Shown here one piece after another: positions 36,901 through 47,817 of a DNA stretch of 64,000 bases. The first letter of the stretch is position 1; each line of letters begins with the position of its first letter. Source of the DNA: Petrosia ficiformis (lineage: Eukaryota; Porifera; Demospongiae; Haplosclerida; Petrosiidae); the NCBI GenBank assembly GCA_947044365.1, contig OX345636.1:61259537-61323536 (forward strand), written 5' to 3'. The notes below the pieces were generated by a model. The model was given only the letters and a program-made list of their open reading frames with translations. It had not been told where the DNA came from and did no database searches. The position numbers were made by a program, and so were the translations under genes.

Positions 36901-39900
36901 TGATGACCTTAAAATTATGATGTACATGTACATGTACCTGCATATAATATAGTGTATAGTTTAATGTCATAAGGTTAATACATGATTATACTGTAACTCA
37001 ATAATGAAGCAATGGATTGAAATTTGACACACACAAAAAAGATAATGTACATGTACTGTACCTGTAATACATATATACCACTTTGATTCCAAAGAGTCAC
37101 AGGTAGAGGAACAGGTGACGATACCATATTGGGTGTGGTTAATAATTGAGTGGATATGTATCGTCTAAATCATCACATTCCCATACAAATTCACCAGACA
37201 TACTATCATACAGTCTATGAATAATTAATTAATTAATTAAATGGGGATTCCCCTAATCATACTGTAAACACACCTTAGTTCACCATGGAGACATAATCCA
37301 AAATATGTATGACAAACAAATAATTGTAATGGAGTTGAAGAGGAGGAGTACCATGACTTAGGAGATGGGTATTGTGTAGTGAAATCTTTGAGATGAACAA
37401 CAAGATGATTAATACAACTTCCTATATAAAGAAAGGTACATGTAGGTAGATACTGACTAGATTCACTAGAGTATAAGGGTTTCGTATAGAAGGGAGGAGG
37501 GAGAGGAGATACAAGAGATACAATATAATTATGTACACGTATGTGTTTAATGACTAACCATCTCTCCATATTAATTGATAAATGGTTCCATCATTTAGTA
37601 AAATCAAGAAGTGTTTTGAAATAGGATGAACACAAAGATATATCTGGAGTCACATTGCTGGAAGAAAAGATAATTAGATAGAAGAGATGAAGAAGAGAAG
37701 AGAATATTTGATATTAAAATGAATACTCCACATATACTGAATGTAGTGCTGGGATAATAATACAACACTATTACTAGTCTATTATACATGTATATACACA
37801 TGTATATGTATACATGTAGTGCTGAGATAATAACTATTACTAGTATATTATACATGTATATACACACATGTATATGTATACATGTAGTGCTGAGATAATA
37901 ACTACTACTAGTATATTATACATGTATATACACATGTATATGTACATGTAGTGCTGAGATAATAACTATTACTAGTCTATTATACATGTATATACACATG
38001 TATATGTACATGTAGTGCTGAGATAATAACTATTACTAGTCTATTATACATGTATATACACATGTATATGTATACATGTAGTGCTGAGATAATAACTATT
38101 ACTAGTATATTATACATATATATACACATGTATATGTACATGTAGTGCTGAGATAATAACTATTACTAGTCTATTATACATGTATATACACATGTATATG
38201 TACATGTAGTGCTGAGATAATAACTATTACTAGTCTATTATACATGTATATACACATGTATATGTATACATGTAGTGCTGAGATAATAACTATTACTAGT
38301 ATATTATACATGTACATACACATGTATATGTAGTGAGATAATAACTATTACTAGTCTATTATACATGTACTGTATATACACATGTATATGTACATGTAGT
38401 GCTGAGATAATAACTATTACTAGTCTATTATACATGTATATACACATGTATATGTACATGTAGTGCTGAGATAATAACTATTACTAGTCTATTATACATG
38501 TATATACACATGTATATGTATACATGTAGTGCTGAGATAATAACTATTACTAGTATATTATACATGTATATACACATGTACATGTACATGTAGTGCTGAG
38601 ATAATAATACAAACACTATTACTAGTATATTATACATGTATATACACATGTATATGTACATGTAGTGCTGAGATAATAACTATTACTAGTCTATTATACA
38701 TGTATATACACATGTATATGTACATGTAGTGCTGAGATAATAACTATTACTAGTATATTATACATGTATATACACATGTACATGTACATGTAGTGCTGAG
38801 ATAATAATACAAACACTATTACTAGTATATTATACATGTATATACACATGTACATGTATACATGTATATGTACATGTAGTGGTGAGATAATAATACAAAC
38901 ACTATTACTAGTCTATACACATGTACATGTGTACATGTATATGTACATGTAGTGCTGAGATAATAATACAAACACTATTACTAGTCTATTATACATGTGT
39001 ACATGTAGTGGTGAGATAATAATACAAACACTATTACTAGTATATTATACATGTATATACACATGTACATGTATATATGTATATGTACATGTAGTGGTGA
39101 GATAATAATACAAACACTATTACTAGTCTATACACATGTACATGTGTACATGTATATGTACATGTAGTGCTGAAATAATAATACAAACACTATTACTAGT
39201 ATATTATACATGTATATACACATGTACATGTATACATGTACATGTAGTGCTGAGATAATAATACAAACACTATTACTAGTCTATACACATGTACATGTAT
39301 ACATGTATATGTACATGTAGTGGTGAGATAATAATACAAACACTATTAATAGTATATTATACATGTACATGTACATGTCAATTAATGGGTGTGTTACATA
39401 GAAACTATTGTACATGTAGGTACAAAATATGACTAAAGTACTACAAGATCCTCTACAAAGTAAGAAAAGTAGATAATCAAAATAATAACTACATGTACAT
39501 GTGTGTATAATAGGATGTTGTGCTTCAGACATGATAAAGTCACCCATGATTAATAAATGTTGGACACCACAAACCAATTATAGGGATACATTTTCTCAAC
39601 ATATCTTGTTTTTTTTTCATATAATCATGTTTAACCATTTTCATGGATTCCGTAAGTGAAATATAAATATCTTCTATATATTACATGTACATTATGTTAA
39701 ATGTATTGCTCTAGTGTGAATCTGGTTAAATACATATGTTATCTGAAAGAAAGAAAGAAAGAAAGAAAGAAAGACAGACACCTGAGACAATGGAAAAATG
39801 AAAAAATGAGAGTTGCCTCAGGTGGGATTCGAACCCACGACACTCTGTATTCCAGACAGATGGTCTACCAACTGAGCTACCCAGGCAGCTCAGATATACA

Positions 39901-42900
39901 TATGTTGTACATGTATACATGTAAATACTTACCTTACTCCATTGCCATGCTGTTCTTCTATACAGGACTTTAAAGTTTTTGATACCACACAAATCATTAT
40001 CAAATTGTCTGTCTTGAAAATTATAAATGTAACTCTATAGTAATAATTAATAACTAATTAATATAACTAATTAATAACTAATTAATAACTAATTAATATA
40101 ACTAATTAATAACTAATTAATATACATTTGTAACTAATTAATAACTAATATAGTGCTGCACAACTCTTATTTATTCTGTACATGAAATAATTGAGAACTA
40201 TTGTACATGTATATTGACAAGTACACCAAATATTGAACTAATTTAGTGCAGAAATGAATTATATATTAATTGTACTATGATAATAAGAATAATAAAAAAC
40301 ATTAAAAATGAAAGAGTATGTAGGGATATATATCAAAACCGAAAATGCACAGGAACAAGATGGCTTAGGCAAAAAAATGAAATACCACTTCCACATAACA
40401 ACCGTACATAAGTATCACTTCTTTGTGTTTTGCCTTTACTCTAGCTACAAGTATATATACTTTATGTAGGGTTGTTATGTGGAAGTGGTATTTCAAGGGT
40501 ACTGCACTGTGTGGAGTGCATTCATTCATTATTTTAATAATTACTTGAAGTTGAATCATTTCCTGATTTTGTTAATTGATAGACAGCTGCAATATCAATG
40601 GAGGGACCAGCAATTATGGACAGTACATATACATGTAGGAGCTTGTATGGCATTTTGACTTGTACAGCTGTCATAATAGGAGAGTTGATACTACTTATCA
40701 CTCAGTGGTAACTATAACAACACCTACTTACACAAATCATTATCTTTAAAATTGTAAAGAATTTTATTTTTAAGAATCCACTTGCATTCCAAGAAATTCA
40801 TACAAGAATTTGTTTTGTGTGATGAGGAGTGTTTCTGTTGTTTAGTAGTATGAGTCAATTGATATAAGTGACTTCTTGTTGAGCTTATAATATGTTATAG
40901 TATGTTAAAAAAAGTAAGTTTTACATATACATCTAGTATTATAGAAGTCTGAATGATAGGTGGTGATTCAGGCATTGATTGCTTGATGCCTAAAAATGTT
41001 CATGGGTGTGACCAATCGTAGCTTCGAATATTGTTTTCCAACCTTCGTCCCCCTAACATGTATACATGTTAGGGTCTACATTGTACATGTACATGTACAT
41101 ACATGCACATGTACATTATACATGTACAGCAAAAATCATGAGAAGTTTAAAATTCAAATATTACAAGTACAATTTGAAATAGCCAATATTGTACACAAAC
41201 CTTGATGTTGAAGTGTTTCAATACACACTGAATGACACCATTCATCAGTTCCATCTTCAATACAGTACATCAACTGACCATGTGCTGTTATCATAGCATT
41301 AACCACACCTCCTTGACCTCTGTTTAACTGAAGAATTTGAATGTTCTTCCATTGAAGTGACTCTGATGTGAACTTCATTATATGTACAAGTCCATTAAAC
41401 TCGATCTACATGTAATTAACAGATCACATGATCAGATGCCTCATACATGAACATGTACAAGTCCATTAAAATCCATCTAATTAACAGATCACATGATCAG
41501 TATTCATGTATAAGTGTCTGGTGATTCTAATAAAATTCCGCGTCAATTCAAATAAAATATATTACAGAAAGATTGTGGGTGAGAACTTTACACACTAAGC
41601 ATGTATACAGAATTTCCGTCATTATTCTTATACATGTGTATATGTATTTGCTTCCAGAAATACTATCCATGGATCTACACTTGTTCCGTAATTAACATAT
41701 GCCACAGCAAAGAGGGCGTGGTCCACCAAACTACAGACCTATAGACCAGTTACATATACCTCTATGGAAGATTAAGGTTTTTAAAAATATTAATTAAGAT
41801 GCAAGCAGAGGTACAATGGTTCAGTGGACCACATCCTTGTTGCTATGACATATATTATTTACGCTACATTTACCAATTTTTTTTTGCTGGTCATGAATGA
41901 GGAAAAGTGATAAATATAAACTTACAATTGCAATATGAGTACTATCAATCATTAAGACAGCTATGATCTTGGATGCCACACCCACTGGATCACACCCATT
42001 ATCAGATACTGCATTCAGTGGAACTTGATCAAATATATATACTTCATGTTCACCTATTAAATGATTATCATAATTATATAATTACATCTTGTATATCAAC
42101 ATACCATTTCTGAGTGATTTATATGCAATAATTACATGTCCTTGTAGCAGCCACACACCCTCTACCTGTCTGTGATTCTTCAACAACTCTCTGAGATTCT
42201 AAATAAATGCACCAAGATTATACATTGAGTCAAATATTCAATGTACTATTGTACATGTATATTGATAAGTACACCAAATATTGAACTAATTTAGTGCAGA
42301 AATGAATTATATATTAATTGTACTATGATAATAAATTATAAAAAGAATAATAAAAAACATGTTAAGAAATGAAAGAGTATGTAGGGATATATATCAAAAC
42401 CGAAAAAGCACAGGAACAAGATGGCTTAGGCAACAAAATGAAATACCACTTCCACATAATTAACAACCGTACATAAGTATCACTGTTTTGTGTTTTGCCT
42501 TTACTCTAGCTATATATACTTATGTAGAGTTGTTATGTGGAAGTGGTATTTCAAGGGTACTGCACTGTGGAGTGCATTCATTCATTATTTTAATAATTAC
42601 TTGAAGTTGAATCATTTTCTGATTTTGTTAATTAATAGACAGCTGCAATATCAATGGAGGGACCAACAATTATGGACAGTACATATACATGTAGGAGCTT
42701 ATATGGCATTTTGACTTGTACAGCAGAAGAGTGGTGCTACTTATCACTCAGTGGTAACTATAACAACACCTACACAAATCATTATCTTTAAGAATTTTAT
42801 TTTTAAGAATCCACATGCATTCCCAGAAATTCATTCAAGAATTTGTTTTGTTTGCTTAGAGGAGACATTTTATGGATATAATAGTAAACAGATGTCCACA

Positions 42901-45649
42901 AAAATGTTTGAAAAATAGCTACCCTGAGAATGAATGTGGCGAGTTTTGGCAGCTATACACTTATCTTTCACACTCAATAAAAGAAGCAGACTAAATTAAG
43001 TATCCAACTATCACTACACTGACATGACTAATTTCATTTACTTCCTATATAAACTGTCTGGACAGCAAGTGATCAAAATTATTATATGTCCAATCATACT
43101 CCAATGACTGATTATCTCATAAGATAATAACATTTTCAAGCCATCCCTTAGAAAGAAAGACACTCCATAATGATGCCACTTTCAACAGGACACAATCCAC
43201 ATTATGGATGTTTAGATGTACATGCACATATAATTATGTAACATACTTTAATAAAATCTGTGCTATTCTTCCAATACAACATAAGATTATGAGGAGCAGT
43301 TGTTCCTATACTGGGTATCATCCACACACCTGAATCCACAGTGAAGAATTGGAATAAAGGACAATTTGAAATCAGAGAGGTGTGGTTGGATAAGAGAAAT
43401 TTGCCATTTTCTGAAACCATCATAAGGAATTTAATTAAAACAACATACATATATATACATGTATATGTACAAGTAATTATATACAATGTACATGTACATG
43501 TATAATAATATTATATATATCAGTTGATTATAATGAAATCATAAAATAAATTCTGTTCACATTCATGATGACATCATTAGACATTATATTGTAATAATAA
43601 TCATTATAGTGTATAGTGTAATGTCATAAGATTAATACATGATTATACTGTAACTCAATAATAAAGTAATAGATTGAAATTTGACATACATTACATAATA
43701 AAAAATGGGAATGATTTTTATATGAAAATAGTGCAGATCAAACGATTGTTGGCCATTCTAAACTAAAGTTATCATCATTTTTATGAGGGCATGTTGAATG
43801 TGAATGAAACTTTGTCTGTTCATATTGACATGACCTCGATATTAGGATTTGATGACTTCATAATAATTTATTAAAGTCATAATTATTATACAGAATAGTT
43901 TAATGACCTCGATATTAAGATATGATGACTTCATAATTATTCATAAGGTTAATACATGTATGCTTTGGATGTGTCATATACGATACTCATTAGGGGTGGG
44001 CAGTATATAGGTATTTAGTTGAAATTCTATATTGATTTAGAAAGGAGTGCTAGACATCAACATAAGATGCTAAATTTGTGTGTTGAGGAGTGTTTCTGTT
44101 GTTTAGTAGCATGAGTCAATTGATATAAGTGACTTCCCGTTGAGCTTATACTATAGTATGTTAAATATAGATCTACATGTAGTATTATAGAAGTTTGAAT
44201 GAGTTGTTTGTGGTGATTCAGGCATTGCTTGATGCCTAAAAATGTTCGTGGGCGTGACCAATCATAGCTTTGAATATTGTTTTCCAACCTTCGTCCACCC
44301 CTAACATGTATACATATCTACATTGTATATGTAGATGTACATACATACACATGTACATTATACATGTACAGCAAAAATCATGAGAAGTTTAAAATTCAAA
44401 TATTACAAGTACAATTTGAATGCTACACAGCAATAGCCATGCAATATTGTACACAAACCTTGATGTTGAAGTGTTTCAATACACACTGAATGACACCATT
44501 CATCAGTTCCATCTTCAATACAGTACATCAACTGACCATGTGCTGTTATCATAGCATTAACTACACCTCCTTGACCTCTGTTTAACTGAAGGATTTGAAT
44601 GTTCTTCCATTGAAGTGACTCTGATGTGAACTTCATTATATGTACAAGTCCATTAAACTCGATCTACACGTAATTAACAGATCACATGATCACTATGCCT
44701 TATACATGTACATGTACAAGACTACAAGACCAGTCAACTCTATCTAATTAACTGATCACGTGATCAGATGCCTCATACATGAACACGTATGTACAAGTCC
44801 ATTACAATCCTTCTAATTAACAGATCACATGATCAGTATTCATGTATAAGTGTCTGGTGATTGTAATAAAATTCCGCGTCATTTCAAATAAAATATATTA
44901 CAGAAAGATGGCGGGTGAGAATTTTACACACTAAGCATGTATACAGAATTTCCCTCATTATTCTTAAATATGTATTTGCTTCCAGAAATACTATCCAGGA
45001 TCTACACTTGTTCCGTAATTAACATATGCCACAGTAAAGAGGGTGTGATCCACCTAACCACAGGTCTATAGACCAGTTACATATACCTCTATGGAAGATT
45101 AAGGTTTTTAAAAATATTAATTAAGATGCAAGCAGAGGTACAATGGTTCAGTGGACCACATCCTTGTTGCTATGACATATATTATTTACGCTACATTTAC
45201 CAATTTTTTTTTGCTGGTCATGAATGAGGAAAAGTGATAAATATAAACTTACAATTGCAATATGAGTACTATCAATCATTAAGACAGCTATGATCTTGGA
45301 TGCCACACCCACTGGATCACACCCATTATCAGATACTGCATTCAGTGGAACTTGATCAAATATATATACTTCATGTTCATCTATTAAATGATTATCATAA
45401 TTATATAATTATAATATTACATGTTATATATCAACATACCATTTCTGAGTGATTTATATGTAATAATTACATGTCCTTGCAGTAGCCACACACCCTCTAC
45501 CTGTCTGTGATTCTTCAACAACTCTCTGAGATTCTAAATAAATGCACAAACAAAATTATACAATGTGTCAAATATTCAATTATTCTAACCTGAATACTTC
45601 TCAGTGATGGCCAGGCTTCAACGAGTCTGTGAACATCGAACAAACACAT
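27921..45649 (-). CDS. HPS6: HPS6-like BLOC-2 complex subunit
   Basis: I assemble 21 exons: 45649-45590, 45533-45440, 45380-45253, 44663-44459, 43410-43247, 40034-39933, 37643-37559, 37421-37274, 37164-37062, 36764-36693, 36524-36405, 34362-34321, 34256-34191, 33568-33466, 32596-32526, 32462-32378, 32322-32221, 31710-31619, 30474-30316, 28735-28639, 28100-27921. The product is about 759 residues (recalled human HPS6: 775). Motif order fits HPS6: LMYCIEDGTDEWCHSVCIETL, a CPLFQFF...GVWMIPSIGTT propeller-like block, LNDGTIYQLIW, RRYISTQLL, and a helical end SPPLQCALFHRALIHFSKGD. All junctions keep phase except 30316/28735, where a micro-exon may be missed. BLOC-2 (HPS3/5/6) directs cargo to lysosome-related organelles. 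The ATG follows an in-frame TAA. Confidence 0.75.
28252..28608. mobile_element. Diverged CATCCCTATGATTGC element
   Basis: Shares the internal blocks TTTTGATTATCTACTC, AGAACTTTAGGAATAT and AGCTTTCTTTCTG with 35655-36071 and, inverted, with 20363-20804. More mutated; in an intron of the HPS6-like gene. Confidence 0.6.
28710..28865. repeat. Tandem duplication spanning a splice acceptor
   Basis: TTCAACATTAGGATAATCCC and its about 70-bp continuation recur immediately downstream (28791-28860). The unit contains the 3' splice site and first codons of the HPS6-like exon at 28639-28735, so a decoy acceptor lies about 80 bp upstream of the real one in transcription order. Confidence 0.7.
31320..31620. 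repeat. Minisatellite copying a splice donor
   Basis: Four extra copies of TACCTTCAGTATATGTG (near 31327, 31365, 31456, 31533) precede TACCTTCAGTGTAG at 31617. On the minus strand each reads CTGAAG followed by GTA, identical to the end of the HPS6-like exon at 31619-31710 plus its GT donor. Confidence 0.75.
32653..33345. repeat. Two 12-bp microsatellites
   Basis: GGTAGTACTATT-type units fill 32653-32896; GATAATACTAAT/GGTAATACTAAT units fill 32921-33345, separated by about 25 bp. They lie in one HPS6-like intron. Frames through them read poly (Val/Leu) or (Ile/Met) and are not genes. Confidence 0.92.
35238..35545. mobile_element. Perfect 139-bp-arm fold-back element
   Basis: 35238-35376 and 35407-35545 are exact reverse complements over 139 bp, around a 30-bp loop. 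The RNA or single strand would form a very long hairpin. Diverged relatives are at about 40285-40500, 42330-42560 and 20203-20340. It sits in the largest intron between HPS6-like exons 11 and 12. Confidence 0.93.
35655..36071. mobile_element. MITE with 18-bp CATCCCTATGATTGCTTT ends
   Basis: Perfect 18-bp inverted ends at 35655-35672 and 36054-36071. The interior is the reverse complement of 20363-20804. As there, a fold-back of the other family lies just beside it. Confidence 0.75.
36130..36405. repeat. Array containing copies of an exon end and donor
   Basis: ACCTTTAGTA...CTATACTGAGAGTATA at 36255-36290, and ATCTTTAGTGG...CTATACTGTATAG at 36350-36385, repeat the 3' part of the HPS6-like exon at 36405-36524 and its ACTAAAG/GTAT donor. 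A (TACATGTATTGTACACATG)n array lies at 36155-36240. Confidence 0.65.
37740..39370. repeat. Minisatellite, about 65-85-bp unit
   Basis: Roughly two dozen copies of a unit with TAGTGCTGAGATAATAA, CTATTACTAGT and CATGTATATACACATG blocks. In an intron of the HPS6-like gene. Confidence 0.9.
39378..39590. mobile_element. Partial CATCCCTATGATTGC-family element
   Basis: TCAATTAATGGGTGTG, AAAGTAGATAATCAAAATAA and TTGGACACCACAAACCAATT match the element at 20363-20804 in the same orientation. The CG-rich half is lost. Confidence 0.55.
39741..39895 (-). mobile_element. tRNA-derived SINE with TTTC tail and target duplication
   Basis: On the minus strand, a tRNA-like head (39886-39814) is followed by a body of about 40 bp and a (TTTC)n tail of six to seven units. 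11-bp direct repeats ATACATATGTT flank it at 39730-39740 and 39896-39906. This is the architecture of a SINE with a simple-repeat tail. It lies just outside HPS6-like exon 6. Confidence 0.78.
39814..39886 (-). tRNA. tRNA-like SINE head, anticodon loop CTGGAAT (GGA)
   Basis: It has box A TAGCTCAGTTGGTAG, a perfect box B GGTTCGAATCC, a T stem GTGGG/CCCAC, an anticodon stem TCTGT/ACAGA with loop CTGGAAT, and an acceptor stem with one mismatch plus a wobble pair. Anticodon GGA would be Ser, but the long Ser variable arm is absent. Together with the tail, this argues for a SINE head rather than a working tRNA. Confidence 0.6.
40040..40150. repeat. AT-rich tandem repeat (TAACTAATTAATA)n
   Basis: Several TAACTAATTAATA units directly upstream (minus-strand sense) of the acceptor of HPS6-like exon 6. 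Confidence 0.85.
40197..42242. repeat. Tandem duplication unit 1 (internally deleted)
   Basis: Matches 42245-42856 plus 44081-45579 end to end; the counterpart of 42857-44080 is missing here (junction 40822/40823). It contains intact second copies of HPS6-like exons 4, 3 and 2 (41405-41201, 42053-41926, 42198-42105), with splice sites and only a few coding changes (for example D to G at the start of exon 3). Confidence 0.85.
42245..45579. repeat. Tandem duplication unit 2 (full length)
   Basis: Directly abuts unit 1 at 42242/42245. Contains HPS6-like exons 5, 4, 3 and 2, a CCACTTCCACATAAC fold-back near 42330-42560 and a GGGTGGGC MITE at about 43990-44300. Confidence 0.85.
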
Positions 45650-45780
45650 ATGTTGCAAAACGAGTAACGACTTTTAATGACACACCCACAAACAAACGGC
45701 ACTGCACTCGCGGCCCGCTGCCAGTTGCCACTTCCAGTATGCGTACTAAATTATAAAGCAGTGTGGCCGTGGCTAGGCTT
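45650..45780 (-). promoter_or_regulatory. CpG-rich upstream region of the HPS6-like gene
   Basis: A local GC- and CpG-rich patch (CGCGGCCCGCTGCC) precedes the first ATG. Such patches are rare in this AT-rich window. It is probably the 5' UTR and core promoter; no TATA box is obvious. Confidence 0.4.
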
Positions 45781-45827
45781 GCGCGTATATAGGCTTATAT
45801 ATAATTATATATAATAATATAATATAA

Positions 45828-46833
45828 CTAGCTTAACTACCGCCTTCGACGGTTTAAGCTAGGCAAGTGCATAGTATATGCTCTAAGCATAGTAGTGTAT
45901 TATTGTCATTAATTATCTAGAATCAATTAAATTTACATACCACGAATGAATGTATTATAATTTTTGTTTTTTAATAAAATTAATGAATAAACTAAATTTT
46001 ATGTCTCTCTGACTCTGTTACATATTCTCTGTAATCACGTTCTATGAGGGGTGAATATTACCAAAATTAGGATACACTTTTCATTGAGTGGAGAGGCGTG
46101 ACTTTGTCGTCGAGTGGCATGCCAATCCTAAGATCTCCTGAACTCTCCTGCTACTACTGTCTCCAAAGCCTTTGATAGTTTAAGCTAGGCAAGCGTAATA
46201 TGGTTTTTAAAAGCATTATTATCTAGAATCATAATTAATTTTATTTATTTATACTACGAATGAATGTATTATAATTTTTGATTAATAAATGAATAAACGA
46301 AATATTATGTCTCTTGCTCTTTCTCTCTCTCCGACTCTGTTCAATCTTCTCTGTACTTGTCTTTCCAGTTCTGAATGCCTTTGGTAGTTTAAGCTAGGCA
46401 AGCATAGTACCTTCTGAGTGTAGTACACTACAGGCTCTTTATATGTCTATCTCTGAGATGTTATATAGCTATGCTTCCTTCTCTATATCAGTTAGTCTTG
46501 TCTGTGTTTGTCTATCTCTACCTGCATGAGATTCTCTATCAGAGTAAGATGGGCTTCTTTAGTGTTGTCTGTGTTTGTCTATGTCTGTCTCTATTCAAAC
46601 ATCCTGAACTCTCATTCTACCACTGTCTCCAAAGCACTTCTCCCTCTCTGTCTAATTCTGTCGCTGATTATTGTCTATCTCTTCTCCAATCTTCTTTATG
46701 AACGCACTAATGATTTACTGTCAACGCCTTCTTTTATTACGTCACGCCAATCAATGCGTCCCGTCAATGTCTAATTTTCTGGGTCTTGGTTGCGGGTGAT
46801 ATCGACAGACAGACAACGGTATTATTATATAGA
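45828..46833 (-). mobile_element. Non-autonomous Helitron, copy 1
   Basis: Read on the minus strand it starts TCTATATAATAATACCG (46833) and ends with a hairpin ACCGTCGAAGGCGGT, TAGTTAAG and CTAG (45831-45828). It is followed by host T, as expected for insertion between A and T. No Rep/helicase. Internal degenerate copies of the 3' end (TAGTTTAAGCTAGGCAAGC) recur near 46170 and 46390. Confidence 0.75.
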
Positions 46834-47776
46834 CTAGCTTAACTACCGCCTTCGGCGGTTTAAGCTAGGCAAGTGCATAGTATATATAGTAGTGTGTAGT
46901 ATTGTCATTAATTAAAAGGATTATTATCTAGAATCAATTAAATTTACATACCACGAATGAATGTATTATAATTTGTGTTTGAATAAACTAAATTTTATGT
47001 CTCTCTGACTCTGTTACATCCTCTCTTTAATCGCCTTCTATGAGAGGTGAATAGTACCAAAATTAGGATACACTTTCCATTGAGTGGAGAGGCGTGACTT
47101 TGTCGTCGAGTGGCATGCAAATCCTAAGATCTCCTGAACTCTCCTGCTACTACTGTCTCCAATACGGAAGCCTTTGATAGTTTAAGCTAAGCAAGCGTAA
47201 TATGGTTTTTAATTAATAAAAGAATTATTATCTACAATCATAATTAATTTATACTACGAATGAATGTATTATAATTTTTGATTAATAAATGAATAAACGA
47301 AATGATATATCTCTTGCTCTCTCTCTCTCTCTCCTAGTTTAAGCTTGGCAAGCATAGTACCTTCTAAGTGTAGTACACTACAGGCTCTTTATATGTCTAT
47401 CTCTGAGATGTTAGCTAGGCTTCCTTCTCTATATCAGTTAGTCTTGTCTGTGTTTGTCTATGCATGAGATTCTCTATCAGAGTGAGATGGGCTTCTTTAG
47501 TCTTGTCCGTGTTTGTCTATTTCTGTCTCTATTCAAATATCCTGAACTCTCATTCTACCACTGTCTCCAAAGCTATTCTCCCTCTTTGTCTAATTCTATC
47601 GCTGATTATTGTCTATCTCTTCTCCGATCTTCTTTATGAACGCACAAATGATTTACTGTCAAAGCCTTCTTTTATTACGTCACGTCAATCAAAGTGTCGC
47701 GTGACGTCACATTTTATTTTCTGGGTCTTTGTTGCGGGTGATATCAACAGACAGACAACGGTATTATTATATAGGA
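46834..47776 (-). mobile_element. Non-autonomous Helitron, copy 2 (head-to-tail)
   Basis: Starts TCCTATATAATAATACCG at 47776 after host A, and ends CTAG at 46837-46834, which is joined with no intervening base to the 5' TC of copy 1. The 3' hairpin CCGCCGAAGGCGG is perfect. Internal order matches copy 1. Confidence 0.75.
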
Positions 47777-47817
47777 TTATTATATTATTATAATATATAT
47801 AATTATATATACGTCTA

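Noticed and set aside
37740..39370. CRISPR-like regular repeats
   Set aside because: The whole unit repeats with no variable spacers; it is a minisatellite.
39814..39886. Functional tRNA-Ser(GGA) gene
   Set aside because: Lacks the long variable arm of tRNA-Ser and is fused to a SINE body, TTTC tail and target duplication.
45828..47776. Gene-like frames around 46471-46774 and 47454-47793
   Set aside because: They occur at the same place in both Helitron copies and encode no recognisable domain; shifted frames in the two copies argue against coding.
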